Positions 26,784-36,117 of a stretch of 64,000 bases of DNA are shown piece by piece. Both the position numbers and the translations under genes were made by a program. Origin of the DNA: J054 sp963850255 (GTDB taxonomy: Bacteria > Pseudomonadota > Gammaproteobacteria > Steroidobacterales > GCA-2729495); assembly GCA_963850255.1 (NCBI GenBank), contig CAWKLL010000011.1:22990-86989 (forward strand). The letters are read 5' to 3'. Positions within the stretch are counted from its first letter, which is position 1. Every line of letters begins with the position of its first letter. Under the pieces are notes generated by a model that had not been told where the DNA came from, searched no databases, and saw nothing but the letters and a program-made list of their open reading frames with translations.

Positions 26784-27940
26784 CTAGTAGCTAAGGCCGA
26801 GCTTGTCGGCGACTTGCACCGTGATGTAGTTCGAGCCGTACGGTAGATTGATTGGCCTTTGCGAAGGAATTGGCTCCGCTCATAGTCTGCTGGCCGATAA
26901 TCCCGTCGACCGGACCGGCGCCGTAGCCTTTCTCAGCCAGTGAGGACTGCAGCTTGCGAATGTTGTCACGTGTCATGTTGACGTCGCACAACACCTGGCG
27001 CCACTCCAGTTCCTCTTTGCTCACCTTGACCTGCGTGGTGACATTGCCGTATTCGGCCGGGATCCCGATCTTTCGTTCCGAGGCCGGCGTCACCAGTTTG
27101 GTCACCTTCACCGTGCCATATTCGGCCGGCACCTTGATCTCCCGAGCCACCGCAGGCTCGACGATCACGGTCTTCTTGATGGTGTTGTACTGTGCCGGCA
27201 CCTTGACCTCGCGGGTACGTGCGGGTTGATCGACTACGGTGCGGGTTACGGTTCGGTACTCTGCCGGAATCTCAACCAGGCACATGATCTCGCCGGTGTC
27301 GGTGGCGCGCGTATTCAGGACGCTGCCTGTGCCGGCAAAACTGGCCGCGGGTCCGCGCTTCCACTCGCTGCGTGCCGGGGTCAGCAGCACCTGTTCCGTC
27401 TCGGTGCGATAGGTTGCGGGAATCTCTTCGATCGCAATGCTCTCCGGCTGCACCAAAACCCGTTCCTCGACCGTGTCGTACTTGGCCGGGATGACCTCAA
27501 GACGCGTAGAGGCTTCGCGAATCAGTACGCGTTCCTGCACTGTTTCATATTTCGCGGGTATTACTTCAACGCGCTGCGACTCTCCCTTGAGCAACACGGT
27601 CTCCTGCTCGTCGCGGAACTGTGGCAGGTATCAGGACGCGTGCATAGCAGCGGCCGGGTTTGGCGTCAGGTGGAAACAGAGTTGACGCACCTGCCGCAGC
27701 TGCCGCGGCTGCTGCGCTGCCGGATTGCGTGCTAGATGCTTGGCGCGCATTGGCGAGTTCGCGCTCGCGCGTCTGCAATTCGCTTTCCAGACTCTGGATA
27801 CGGTTCTTCTGTTCGACGATGACCTGGTCCTGCTCGGCATTGCCGGCCGTGACCATCCCCTCATCGCTTGTGGTAGCGCAGCCTGCCAGCACTGCAACAG
27901 TTGCAGCGAAGAGGCATAGCATTATTCTCTTAAATATCAT
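26784..27940 (-). pseudogene. Peptidoglycan-binding-domain lipoprotein with IPAxY repeats, two frameshifts
   Basis: Starts at ATG 27940 (AGGAGG upstream) with a lipobox (ATVAVLAGC) and a coiled-coil segment (QDQVIVEQKNRIQSLESELQTRERELANARQ). About eight repeats of roughly 22 residues follow, built on (V/I)IPAxYxTVxxxVLVxPA, then a peptidoglycan-binding motif (LQSSLAEKGYGAGPVDGIIGQQT). Two single-base insertions break it. Dropping the base at 27619 restores IPATFRDEQETVLL; dropping that at 26847 restores ANQLPYGSNYITVQVADKLGLSY and a stop at 26784. Both repairs give family-like sequence, so the ancestral protein is secure. Likely a periplasmic cell-wall tether. Confidence 0.8.
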
Positions 27941-28064
27941 TGGTCTTCCTCCTGACGAAAAAATTCTTGGCGCGAGGCTGTTCTATTCAGCCCATTCGCC
28001 ACCCTGTCAGTAGTAATAGACGCAGCGCCGCTAACAAAAGTCACAAATCAGCGACCCGGCTCCG

Positions 28065-28667
28065 CTAGTCGTTATCGAGCTTGGTGAGCTCGCGCAGCTG
28101 ATCTGTGGCCCGGTACAGGCGCATCTTGGTGGCGCTGAGTCCGAGCTCGCAGACCTCGGCAATTTCCTGGAGACTGAGGTCGGCGACATAGCGCAGGGTC
28201 AGAATTCGTCGCTCTTCGGGATTGAGCTGACCGAGCAGGGTTTCCAGGTCAAGGCTTTCGGTGGAGATGCTGGCCGTTTCGTCGGCCATTTCTGCCGACC
28301 AGGCGGCGGTAAGCTCCTGGGCGCGGCGGCGTTTTTCCAGCAGGGTCAAGCAGGTATTCGTCGCAATCCGCAACATCCAGGTTTTAAAAGAGGAACGCCC
28401 CTCGAACCGTTTCAGAGAGCCGAACACCTTGAACATGACTTCCTGGCAAACGTCTTCGGCATCGGCCCGGTTGTCGAGCAGGCGGCGGCAAACGCTGTAA
28501 AGCAGGGCCTGATGGCGATCCATCAGCGCCTGGTAGGCGATGGTTCGATAGGGGAGTTCCTGCTGAGCCTGAGTTACCAGGCACGCATCCGCATCGCCGT
28601 TACCTTGCGTATCGGCTTCGCCGTTTCCGGCTGCCGGGCCGGAAACGGGATTGCGCGGTTCTGTCAC
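28065..28667 (-). CDS. ECF-type RNA polymerase sigma factor
   Basis: 200 aa from a GTG at 28667. Region 2 is clear (LLYSVCRRLLDNRADAEDVCQEVMFKVF, then FKTWMLRIATNTCLTLLEKRRR), and region 4 ends the protein (LNPEERRILTLRYVADLSLQEIAEVCELGLSATKMRLYRA). No anti-sigma gene is adjacent. The neighbours are an envelope repeat protein and mechanosensitive channels, so control of a cell-envelope regulon is plausible but inferred. Confidence 0.9.
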   Translation of the reverse strand: MTEPRNPVSGPAAGNGEADTQGNGDADACLVTQAQQELPYRTIAYQALMDRHQALLYSVCRRLLDNRADAEDVCQEVMFKVFGSLKRFEGRSSFKTWMLRIATNTCLTLLEKRRRAQELTAAWSAEMADETASISTESLDLETLLGQLNPEERRILTLRYVADLSLQEIAEVCELGLSATKMRLYRATDQLRELTKLDND

Positions 28668-28766
28668 CTGACCAGATTCAAAAGTCGATGGCGGCTGGAA
28701 TCTTGACCGCCGTGCGCGTTTGCGGTGCCGGCAATCGGCAGCGCAGCAGCGCAGGGCTATCCAGCG

Positions 28767-29600
28767 TCAGAGATCGATGCCGACTTCAACTTGCTCTGCC
28801 AGCAGGCTGCTGTTAGGTACGGTCACGGTCTTGTCCTGCCCCACCCGGATAACAACGTTGGTTGATCCAACTTCAAGTATTGTGCCAGAAATGCCACCAA
28901 AGCGGATACTGGCACCGGGTTGGAACAGGTCGCGCGCGTACACGCCCGCAACAATATTGCCGGCCACCTCCCGTGTGCCCAGGCCCAGCGCGAGGGCTAC
29001 TGCTGCGGCGGCCGCCAGTAGCACGATGGAGATCACCTGGTTCAACAGGTCCGTTTCAATCTCTAGTTGACCGACGGCCAGAGACAGGACGACGACAATA
29101 ATGATCCCGTAAACGAGGCCACCCACGGCCTGCTCGTAGCCGAGATCCATGCTGCTCAGTGCTGCCTCCAGGCCGGTGCGAACCAGCGTGGCGACGAACA
29201 GCCCGACGATGGCAACCAGCAACGCGCCGATCACCTTGGGCAGGTATAGCACCAGTTCGTCCATGGTCGATGAGACCCGGTCCAGTCCCAGGGTGTCAGC
29301 CGCAGAAATGATGAAGGTCAGGAAGACCAGCCAGTAGAGGATTTTGCCGAACAGCAGCGACGGTGACGCCATGATCCCCGAACCGCCGACAACATCGGCC
29401 AGGCCGGCTCGCTCACCGAGCTTGTCCAGTCCAACTTTCGCCAACAGCTTCGAAATCACGTAGGCCAGCAGCTTGGCCAGAAAGTGCCCGACAACCACCA
29501 GCACGATGGCGGCGATGAGGCTGGGTAGGAAATCGGCGATCTTGCCCCAGAACAGCATCGGATCGGGGAAGGATTGCTTAAGTGCGTCGAAAAACTCCAT
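28767..29600 (-). CDS. Small-conductance mechanosensitive channel (MscS family)
   Basis: 277 aa. About five membrane helices (LPSLIAAIVLVVVGHFLAKLL, LYWLVFLTFIISAADTLGL, VIGALLVAIVGLFVATLVR, IIVVVLSLAVGQL, and a Gly/Ala-rich pore helix AAAAVALALGLGTREVAGNIVAG). A short beta domain follows with FQPGASIRFGGISGTILEVG and VTVPNSSLL, the MscS signature. It opens under membrane tension to release solutes. It lies 99 bp upstream of the sigma factor gene on the same strand. Confidence 0.9.
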   Translation of the reverse strand: MEFFDALKQSFPDPMLFWGKIADFLPSLIAAIVLVVVGHFLAKLLAYVISKLLAKVGLDKLGERAGLADVVGGSGIMASPSLLFGKILYWLVFLTFIISAADTLGLDRVSSTMDELVLYLPKVIGALLVAIVGLFVATLVRTGLEAALSSMDLGYEQAVGGLVYGIIIVVVLSLAVGQLEIETDLLNQVISIVLLAAAAAVALALGLGTREVAGNIVAGVYARDLFQPGASIRFGGISGTILEVGSTNVVIRVGQDKTVTVPNSSLLAEQVEVGIDL

Positions 29601-29627
29601 GTCTAATGCCCCGGTTTAAATAGATGA

Positions 29628-29891
29628 TCAGTCTGAATTGCGCTGACGGCCCGCGCCCGGCCTGCGGCCGGCGTCGACTTCAGCTTTACGAACCGCCAGT
29701 GTGGCGAATAGGGGTGCGAGCAGCTTGGCGATTACGGTCCAGATGCGAACGATGGCGAAGATCAGGGTGTCGCGCGCGCCGACCCCGGCCCGCACCTGGG
29801 CCATGGTTCTGGCCACGCGATTGCTAGCCTCGGCTTCCCGCTGCTCAACCTTCAGCAGTTCCCTCAGCCGCTGCTCTGTATCGTCGACCAT
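29628..29891 (-). CDS. Small membrane-associated protein of unknown function
   Basis: 87 aa; AGGAG precedes the ATG. An N-terminal charged amphipathic helix (TEQRLRELLKVEQREAEASNR) is followed by one hydrophobic stretch (TLIFAIVRIWTVIAKLLAPLFATL) and a basic tail. It is 27 bp upstream of the MscS gene on the same strand and is probably co-transcribed, so it may assist the channel. No family recognised. Confidence 0.55.
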   Translation of the reverse strand: MVDDTEQRLRELLKVEQREAEASNRVARTMAQVRAGVGARDTLIFAIVRIWTVIAKLLAPLFATLAVRKAEVDAGRRPGAGRQRNSD

Positions 29892-30077
29892 GCCGCTCCT
29901 GTCCTTGTCTTTCGGCTCTACATAGTTAGGACGGCCGAGCCCTGGAAAAAGTCACAGCATCGCCTTGCGGCGACGAGAAACTGAGAACGCGTGTGACTTT
30001 CTGGACCTGCAAACCGTCTACAGGGTTGTAACAGAGATTAACGAGGCCTAGCAATGGCCCGAACCAGGGGAAGCACA

Positions 30078-30494
30078 ATGAAACATCTAGGTCTTTTAAT
30101 CACGGCCGCTATTGCCGTGGCCAGCGTGGGTTGCAGCAGCGACGACAACGCCGGCGCCGTCGGCAATGCGCTGGATTCGGCGACGGAGTCTGCTAACAGC
30201 GCGGCTGAGACCGCCGGGCAGCAGGCCGGCCAGGCCGCCAATGATGCAGCCGATGCGGCCATGCAGGCGGGCCAGGAAGCGATGGAGGCAGGTGGTGATA
30301 TCAGCGATGCGGCCAAGGCCGCCGGTAGCGCAGCCCTGGACAGTGCCGGCGCGCAGGGTGATGCCCTGATGGAGCAGGGTCAGGCAATGCTTGAAGACGC
30401 CACCGGCATGAGTGCCGACGACGCCTCCGGCATAAGCACTGAAGATGTCGAAGACGAGGCTATGAACAAGGCCAAGAGCCTGCTGGGCAACTGA
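30078..30494 (+). CDS. Ala-rich lipoprotein with apolipoprotein/LEA-like repeats
   Basis: 138 aa from ATG 30078 (AGGGGAAG upstream). The lipobox is IAVASVGC. The mature part is dominated by Ala/Gly/Asp with 11-residue-like helical repeats (ESANSAAETAGQQAGQAANDAADAAMQAGQ), giving a long amphipathic helix or disordered chain. Such proteins often protect or space the envelope. It lies 26 bp upstream of mscL, in the same direction, which suggests a shared osmotic-stress transcript. Confidence 0.7.
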   Translation: MKHLGLLITAAIAVASVGCSSDDNAGAVGNALDSATESANSAAETAGQQAGQAANDAADAAMQAGQEAMEAGGDISDAAKAAGSAALDSAGAQGDALMEQGQAMLEDATGMSADDASGISTEDVEDEAMNKAKSLLGN

Positions 30495-30520
30495 CACTTA
30501 TAAATCGGGGGAGAAATAGC

Positions 30521-30934
30521 ATGCTTGAAGAATTTAAACAGTTTGCGATGCGCGGGAATGTGGTCGACATGGCCGTGGGTATCGTCATCGGCGGAGCATT
30601 CGGCAAGATTGTCAGCTCCTTCGTAAATGACGTGCTCATGCCGCCGATTGGCATGTTGATGGGCAACGTCGACTTCACCAGCCTGTTCATTAACCTGAGC
30701 GACACGAAATATGCCAGCCTGGCAGCCGCCGAAGAAGCCGGTGCGGCAGTCATTCGCTATGGCACGTTTATCAACAGTGTGCTGGACTTTGTGATTGTGG
30801 CCTTTGCTATCTTCATGGTCATCAAGGGCATGAACAGCATGAAGAAGGCAGAAGAGGCCGCGCCGCCGCCGCCGCCCGAGCCTTCGGCCGAGGAAAAGCT
30901 GCTGACGGAAATCCGCGACGCGCTCAAGCGCTAG
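30521..30934 (+). CDS. mscL: Large-conductance mechanosensitive channel MscL
   Basis: 137 aa, normal length for the family. The N-terminal FKQFAMRGNVVDMAVGIVIGGAFGKIVSSFVNDVLMPPIG is the family signature with the Gly-rich pore helix; the second helix is FINSVLDFVIVAFAIFMVIKGMN. The linker contains a proline run (PPPPPEPSAEEK) before the C-terminal bundle helix LLTEIRDALKR. Emergency release valve at the inner membrane under hypo-osmotic shock. Confidence 0.97.
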   Translation: MLEEFKQFAMRGNVVDMAVGIVIGGAFGKIVSSFVNDVLMPPIGMLMGNVDFTSLFINLSDTKYASLAAAEEAGAAVIRYGTFINSVLDFVIVAFAIFMVIKGMNSMKKAEEAAPPPPPEPSAEEKLLTEIRDALKR

Positions 30935-30952
30935 TCTGAAGAGCGTTCCAGA

Positions 30953-30996
30953 ATGTGCCGGGTCTGTTTCCAGTAGGAATAGACCCGGCATCTCTT
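30953..30996. repeat. Inverted pair of RAYT-type repeats
   Basis: GTGCCGGGTCTGTTTCC and GGAATAGACCCGGCATC face each other across a few bases, so the RNA could fold as a long hairpin. It lies 19 bp after mscL. Confidence 0.65.
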
Positions 30997-31106
30997 TGGA
31001 GCGCAGAAAACCAGGCAGCCGCGCTGACTTACGGGCCTTATGTCAAATATGGCCGCCGGCCAGACTGGCAAAGCCCGCCGACTAAGAGTAAATTAATGTT
31101 TGATGA

Positions 31107-31142
31107 CGCTCAGCACCGCTTGCGGTGCCGGGCGTTTTTTTT
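31107..31142 (+). terminator. Rho-independent terminator
   Basis: Stem CGCTCAGCACCGC / GCGGTGCCGGGCG (13 bp with one mismatch and one G-U) with a TT loop, followed by eight T residues. It probably ends the lipoprotein-mscL transcript. Confidence 0.85.
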
Positions 31143-31203
31143 GCTCAAAGGATAAGCACGGCACTGGCAAAGAAGCATAACAATCCGTCAAGGGGGCCGA
31201 GTT

Positions 31204-32076
31204 ATGAAAACCGACAGCACTTTTATGAAAACCACGCTGGTTAACAGCGTTATCGTCCTCGGTGTTATCGCCGGCCTGCCCGCCCAGCTGGCCAACGCGG
31301 TTGAGGTGAACTTTCGCACTGTACCCATGAGCATTGGCGCAACGGACCTGTCGTTCGTAGCCGACGGTGTTGACACCACGGTCAGCGGCTATCAAGCCGA
31401 AATCGACGGGTCATCCGGTCAGGCAACGATCTACGGGCCGTTCTCGACCGATACGGCCATCGCAACGCCCTCGTTCCTGTTTCCCGGGTTCGGGCGAGTG
31501 ACCCAGCTGGGCGGCATTGGCGAACCCGACTTCTTTGTGCAGGGCCTGGGCATGCAGACCAGCAACGAAGACCTGGGGCAAACTGAATTCGACCAATTCT
31601 CGGGTGGCTTCGAACCTGGTCTCGACAATGCGCTGTCGGGTGGCAATCCCCTGCCGAGCATTCAGTTTGCAGTCTTCGCCTTTAGCTCACCGGTTGACGT
31701 GTCGCAAGTGATTGTCGACGACGTGTCAAACTTCGGTCGCTCCATCTGGGTCGCCGGTGGCAACAGCGCACCCGACCTTGCCCAGGATTTCGTCACAGCC
31801 TTCACCGGTTTCAGCTTCATCAACTCGGCCGACGACGCCTCGGACGGACCCTTCACCCATTCATTCGCGCCGCTGATGGGCATTCAATACCTGGCGATCG
31901 GCTCGCCACCCGACGGCAGCCTGACCGGCGACCTCGGCCAGGTCACCGCGGCGGACAACGAGATTGCCTTCTATATTGAAGGTTTGAATGTCACCTCGGT
32001 AATACCGCTGCCGGCCGCAGCCTGGCTCTTCGGTAGCGGCCTGCTGGGCCTGATTGCAATGGCGAGACGCAGGTAA
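31204..32076 (+). CDS. VPLPA-CTERM surface protein 3
   Basis: 290 aa; AAGGGGG precedes the ATG. Signal peptide (VNSVIVLGVIAGLPAQLANA), a long acidic beta-rich extracellular domain, then VIPLPAAAWLFGSGLLGLIAMARRR at the very C-terminus. This is a textbook VPLPA-CTERM exosortase signal: motif, helix, Arg cluster. The body is not a recognised enzyme. Preceded by the mscL terminator, so it has its own promoter. Confidence 0.85.
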   Translation: MKTDSTFMKTTLVNSVIVLGVIAGLPAQLANAVEVNFRTVPMSIGATDLSFVADGVDTTVSGYQAEIDGSSGQATIYGPFSTDTAIATPSFLFPGFGRVTQLGGIGEPDFFVQGLGMQTSNEDLGQTEFDQFSGGFEPGLDNALSGGNPLPSIQFAVFAFSSPVDVSQVIVDDVSNFGRSIWVAGGNSAPDLAQDFVTAFTGFSFINSADDASDGPFTHSFAPLMGIQYLAIGSPPDGSLTGDLGQVTAADNEIAFYIEGLNVTSVIPLPAAAWLFGSGLLGLIAMARRR

Positions 32077-32247
32077 CAGGCGATAGCGGGGGCAATTGAC
32101 TTGACTCGTGACGGTAAATTGCAGCGCGTTTTATTTACGTGTTTACGCGAAAAAGATGCCGGTGTGTTTCCCGGTCAAGGGGCGCGGGCCCGGGTTTCCG
32201 CGAAAGAACCTGACTATTAAAAGAACCAACATTGCTGGAGGAAGATC

Positions 32248-32829
32248 ATGAGAAGACTTTTATTGAAACCGATTGTCTTTGCTGTAGTTGTCACCGGTTT
32301 TCTGCTGGCGATGCCCTTTGCGCAGGTCGGCGCAGCGACCGTCGGCTTTAATCTTGAGATTACCCCGAGACCCGGATTTTTCAATCCAGACTTTGGTACG
32401 GGTGTGAGCGCAAGCGATAGCTTTACGGGCCAGATATTTTTCGATACGAATGACCTGACGCCTGACGGAGCAAGAAAGCGCAGCATTCTGCCCGGCGGCG
32501 ATTCGTTAACCATTGCCGGCGTATCCTTCGATGATCTGCTGGACACGACTTTCTGGTCATTCAGTGTCGTCGGCGGGGCGCCCGCCTGCTTTGACACCGG
32601 AATAGGTGGTGGCTGTGGGACCGGCACTGCTCAGATCAATTTTTCTGATGCCAATGACCCATACCCGTCCATATCGTTTACCGACACTTTTCTAGGTACC
32701 GCCTTTGATGCCGATGAATTATCGCTGGGGTTCAATTATTCCCTGACCCCCATCCCGGTACCCGCCGCCCTCTGGCTATTCGGCTCCGCCCTCGGCCTGT
32801 TGGCATTTCGGAGGCAGTTGGGCAACTGA
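32248..32829 (+). CDS. PEP/VPLPA-CTERM surface protein 4
   Basis: 193 aa; GGAGGAAG precedes the ATG. Signal peptide (FAVVVTGFLLAMPFAQVGA), a beta-rich body with one Cys pair (APACFDTGIGGGCGTG), and the tail PIPVPAALWLFGSALGLLAFRRQLGN. The stop codon is 2 bp from a RAYT-type repeat. Function unknown; presumably surface attached through exosortase processing. Confidence 0.8.
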   Translation: MRRLLLKPIVFAVVVTGFLLAMPFAQVGAATVGFNLEITPRPGFFNPDFGTGVSASDSFTGQIFFDTNDLTPDGARKRSILPGGDSLTIAGVSFDDLLDTTFWSFSVVGGAPACFDTGIGGGCGTGTAQINFSDANDPYPSISFTDTFLGTAFDADELSLGFNYSLTPIPVPAALWLFGSALGLLAFRRQLGN

Positions 32830-32850
32830 AAAGGTGCCGGGTCTATTTTC
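32828..32850 (+). repeat. RAYT-type short repeat
   Basis: GAAAAGGTGCCGGGTCTATT then TTC. It overlaps the stop codon of the CTERM gene at 32829. Confidence 0.75.
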
Positions 32851-32910
32851 GGTAGCCTGGGTTCTATTGTCAGCGCTGTGTTGCTCGGCATGCAGAACAC
32901 ACCCACCAGG

Positions 32911-34053
32911 CTACGGTTTACGCTGCAGCCGGGCTGCCGGAACGTGGGAGGGTGACTTGTCGTTGATCTTTCCCAACCACTGGGCCGCACTGACGCCCTG
33001 AAACTTCCGATCGATAAATAAGGCATCGGACTGCGTCATCGTGTGTTGAATGCCGCCCGGCAGGAAGGTTGCCCAATCGTGCCCTATGTACTTGTCGCGA
33101 AGCGCGTACAGGCTCATACGATAATTAATAATATTGACGCCCGCGCCACCGCAAGCCCGTGACTCATCGTTATAGAGAATGACGCCGGCCAGATCAGCGT
33201 CCGCCGACGCAAAGGCGAATCGGCCCTGCGGATAGGTACGGCTGAGATAACTATAAATGTTCAGTAGCCCGCCTTTGCGAGGTTCTCCGCACTCGGGACA
33301 TTGCTTGGGTAACTGCAGGTTAAACGTCGTTGTTAGCTTGCGCTGAAAGCAGGATGTCTTGATCGCTGATTCCGGGATCACCGGTGCCGAGTCCACGAGC
33401 GCGGCAACTGATCTGCCGCCAAAGGCTTCGACCACTTGCGGATAGTTGATAAGAACACCGACCCCTCCGGCACTGGCACCCACCAGGGCAACATCTTCTG
33501 CGCGCTTGAAGAACGGTGCGATAAGTCTGAGGTTGTTCGCCAGGTTCCGGTATCCGACAAACTGCTGCGCATCGGCTACGCCGGGCACCCGGGCATTTTT
33601 CTTCGCGCCGCCATGCAGATCGCCCGTGCAATACGGTATATAGACATGGTTCCAGCGTGCCACCGGGTTGGCGGGACTGGTGGTATTGAAGACGCCCTGC
33701 GAGCCCAGGGTCGACACCCAATCCGAGAAGTCATCGCGGGTAAAACTCTCCCCCGCTATGGGCGTGTTGGCGTTTTGTGTGCAGGACTTTTCGTCATAGC
33801 ACGCGCCACCACCCTGGAGATAAATCATTACCCCCCTGGCGTCAGGCAACAAGCGCACACCAAAACCCGTGGTCGATCCGTCTCGACACAGCGTGTCGTC
33901 GCGTGGAATCCAGAACCATCGACCCGCGCCTGGCTTTCCCGCGGCCTGCGGCGCATCTCCAGACGCTTTATCGCTCTGCGAGTGGGCGACACATGCAAAC
34001 AGCAGCAATACAGTTACGGTTACCAAGTGCTTAATCATGATGATCGCCGGCAT
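32911..34053 (-). CDS. Secreted pectinacetylesterase-family (CE13/notum-like) hydrolase
   Basis: 380 aa from ATG 34053, or 375 from ATG 34038; neither has a strong SD. Signal peptide (IKHLVTVTVLLLFACVAHS). Family motifs are DTLCRDGSTTGFGV, MIYLQGGGACYD, WNHVYIPYCTGDLHGG, the nucleophile LVGASAGGVGVL, the acid in LVDSAP, and the His in PGGIQHTMTQS. Eight or more Cys are likely disulfide-bonded. Bacterial homologues deacetylate pectin or other acylated polymers. A RAYT-type repeat lies about 40 bp upstream. Confidence 0.8.
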   Translation of the reverse strand: MPAIIMIKHLVTVTVLLLFACVAHSQSDKASGDAPQAAGKPGAGRWFWIPRDDTLCRDGSTTGFGVRLLPDARGVMIYLQGGGACYDEKSCTQNANTPIAGESFTRDDFSDWVSTLGSQGVFNTTSPANPVARWNHVYIPYCTGDLHGGAKKNARVPGVADAQQFVGYRNLANNLRLIAPFFKRAEDVALVGASAGGVGVLINYPQVVEAFGGRSVAALVDSAPVIPESAIKTSCFQRKLTTTFNLQLPKQCPECGEPRKGGLLNIYSYLSRTYPQGRFAFASADADLAGVILYNDESRACGGAGVNIINYRMSLYALRDKYIGHDWATFLPGGIQHTMTQSDALFIDRKFQGVSAAQWLGKINDKSPSHVPAARLQRKP

Positions 34054-34094
34054 GGCTGGGTTTTCAAGGGCATCACAAACGGAACGATACGGCC

Positions 34095-34118
34095 GAAAAG
34101 GTGCCGGGTCTATTTTCG
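34095..34118 (+). repeat. RAYT-type short repeat
   Basis: GAAAAGGTGCCGGGTCTATT then TTCG, with degenerate opposite copies at 34145-34163 (TAAACCCGGCAGTGTTTCC) and 34223-34245. Confidence 0.7.
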
Positions 34119-34246
34119 TTAGGTCCATTCTCTGTAGCAGCAAGTAAACCCGGCAGTGTTTCCGATCAGAAGGCCGTGGCGGAGTTTCCGTACAGGCGAT
34201 TCAGGTGGCCGTCCTGATGGGAAAGCTTGACCCGGCAACTTGCTCC

Positions 34247-35740
34247 TCAGGCATCCATACGCTGTACGATCTCGAGCGACACCCGTTCGCCGCTCTCCAT
34301 GGCGGCTTCCATGCCAACCTCGAGGCGTCGCAGGTGCTCGCCGGCGAAGTGGATGCGGCCGTGCGGCTTGGCCATGGAATTGGTCCAGGCAAGCGCGCGC
34401 CCCGGCGGTAGTTCGTAGCTGCAGCCGCGTTGGAACTCAGCCATTCGCCAGGAATGTGCGCCGACGAAGGCGAGCTTGCCGCGGGTCGACGGGCGAATAC
34501 GCTCGATCTCCGCGATGGCAAATTTGCCGCGTTCGGCCGGCGACATCGCATCGACGCTGTTTGATTTCTCGCCGAAGGACAAGGCGCTGATCAGCACGCG
34601 TGAGCCGTCTGACTCGATCTGCTGGCGAATCAGCGAGAACGTTCCATCGGTCCACATGGATGCATCGAGCCCATCGTCCTCCCAGTACGGCGCCTTCACC
34701 TCGAGCCAGACCTGGCTCTGATTGTTATAGGTCATCGAACGCACGGCCTCGGCCTGTGCACCTTCCAGCGCCGGGTTCATGTCGATGCGCCGGAGCACCG
34801 AGAAGGGCACTGCGACGATGGCAAAATCTGCCTCGACCTTGTGGCCGTCGCCGCAATGCAACGTGCAGCCGGACTTGTCCTGTTCAATGGCCTCCACCGG
34901 CATCCCCAGCCGCACCCGGTCGCCGAGGGATGCAGCCATCGCATCCGTCAGCCGGGAAGTCCCGCCAACCACGTGTGACGACATTTGCCCGGCAATCTCG
35001 AATTGATCCTTACCGCGCATTTTCTCCTGATCGAATTGCTCAAGGTCCAAACGCATGCGCGTTGCCTCCTGGAATATGCGCAGCACACCGCGTTTGTCGA
35101 GGGCGATGCCCCCAAGCGTCTCCTGGATGATACGCATGGCTTCGGGCGACGCGCCCTGTTTCTCAAGCCAGGCGGTGACCGAAATGTCGTACTCGGCTGC
35201 CAGGTCGGGATTCATCCACCCATCCAGGTCCTTAAAAGGCGCGCGCTTGCCGATGTAATAGCCTGCCAGCGTGTGCGGCTGCATCTCGCGTTCGGCACCG
35301 ACCGTGCGGTTCAGCGGCGAAGCGGCCCACTGGTCCGACGGAATCATCTGCCCCTGCATCACTGGCGTATAGGGCGCATTAATATGCGCGCCGGGACCCA
35401 GTTCGACGCCAAGTTGCTGGCAGACGTCGAGTACGCGCGCATAGGCAGTGCCGATCTGCGCGCCGCCGAGGTCTGGCGTTCGCAACCAATTGTCTGCCGT
35501 CTGGCAGCGTCCGCCGGCACGCTCACTGGCTTCGCACACGGTCACCGAAGCGCCGAGCTCCGACAGCAGCATCCCGGCATACATACCGGAGAGGCCGCCG
35601 CCGACGATAGCGACATCGACGCGCTTGCCGGCAGCACGCAGGTAGGGAGACAGGCCGAGCAGCGACAGTGCGCTTGCACCGCCGGCAAGCACTTGTCTGC
35701 GCGAGGAACCCGGTCGGCGGTTTTTGTCGTTGCTATTCAC
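34247..35740 (-). CDS. Tat-exported flavin monoamine oxidase-family protein
   Basis: 497 aa. Twin-arginine signal (SSRRQVLAGGASALSLLGLSP), then the FAD-binding motif VAIVGGGLSGMYAGMLLSELG with the Glu-containing VTVCEASERAGGRC, a central substrate domain, and the C-terminal FAD motif RIHFAGEHLRRLEVGMEAAMESGERV. This is the layout of the amine oxidase superfamily (FAD, O2 or another acceptor). The covalent-FAD Cys of human MAO is not evident. The substrate is probably an amine, but this is not certain. Confidence 0.85.
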   Translation of the reverse strand: MNSNDKNRRPGSSRRQVLAGGASALSLLGLSPYLRAAGKRVDVAIVGGGLSGMYAGMLLSELGASVTVCEASERAGGRCQTADNWLRTPDLGGAQIGTAYARVLDVCQQLGVELGPGAHINAPYTPVMQGQMIPSDQWAASPLNRTVGAEREMQPHTLAGYYIGKRAPFKDLDGWMNPDLAAEYDISVTAWLEKQGASPEAMRIIQETLGGIALDKRGVLRIFQEATRMRLDLEQFDQEKMRGKDQFEIAGQMSSHVVGGTSRLTDAMAASLGDRVRLGMPVEAIEQDKSGCTLHCGDGHKVEADFAIVAVPFSVLRRIDMNPALEGAQAEAVRSMTYNNQSQVWLEVKAPYWEDDGLDASMWTDGTFSLIRQQIESDGSRVLISALSFGEKSNSVDAMSPAERGKFAIAEIERIRPSTRGKLAFVGAHSWRMAEFQRGCSYELPPGRALAWTNSMAKPHGRIHFAGEHLRRLEVGMEAAMESGERVSLEIVQRMDA

Positions 35741-36117
35741 AATCTACTCCAGGTCAGGATTTGTAGGGCGCCCGCATCGTCAGAGGTAGCGGGGCGGCAG
35801 GCAGTCTAACTTGGCTACCTGTGATTATAGTTCTGTCTTTCGTTTCCCGTTGGAGCATGGCCACGTTGAACATGGGCTAAACGCGCCTATCGCTCCCAAG
35901 GCTTCACTATCAAGCTAACAAGATGACTCAGGAAGGGCAACGCAAACTTCCTGACTGACCGGCTGCTTATCGTGCAAGGCATTCGTGCAACGTGAATGAC
36001 CCGCAAACATCTGCCAGTGACGAAAGTAGCGCGTCATCAGGATCGGGCATGCAGGTAATAAGGCCAACGAGGTTAGTATGTGTATAGCTTGTGTTCCCAT
36101 CTATTCAGGAGTCCCAC
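35741..36117. other. Intergenic region, no gene seen
   Basis: About 375 bp between divergent amine oxidase and NmrA genes. No ORF with coding character and no member of either repeat family was recognised. Promoters for both genes are presumably here. Confidence 0.45.
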
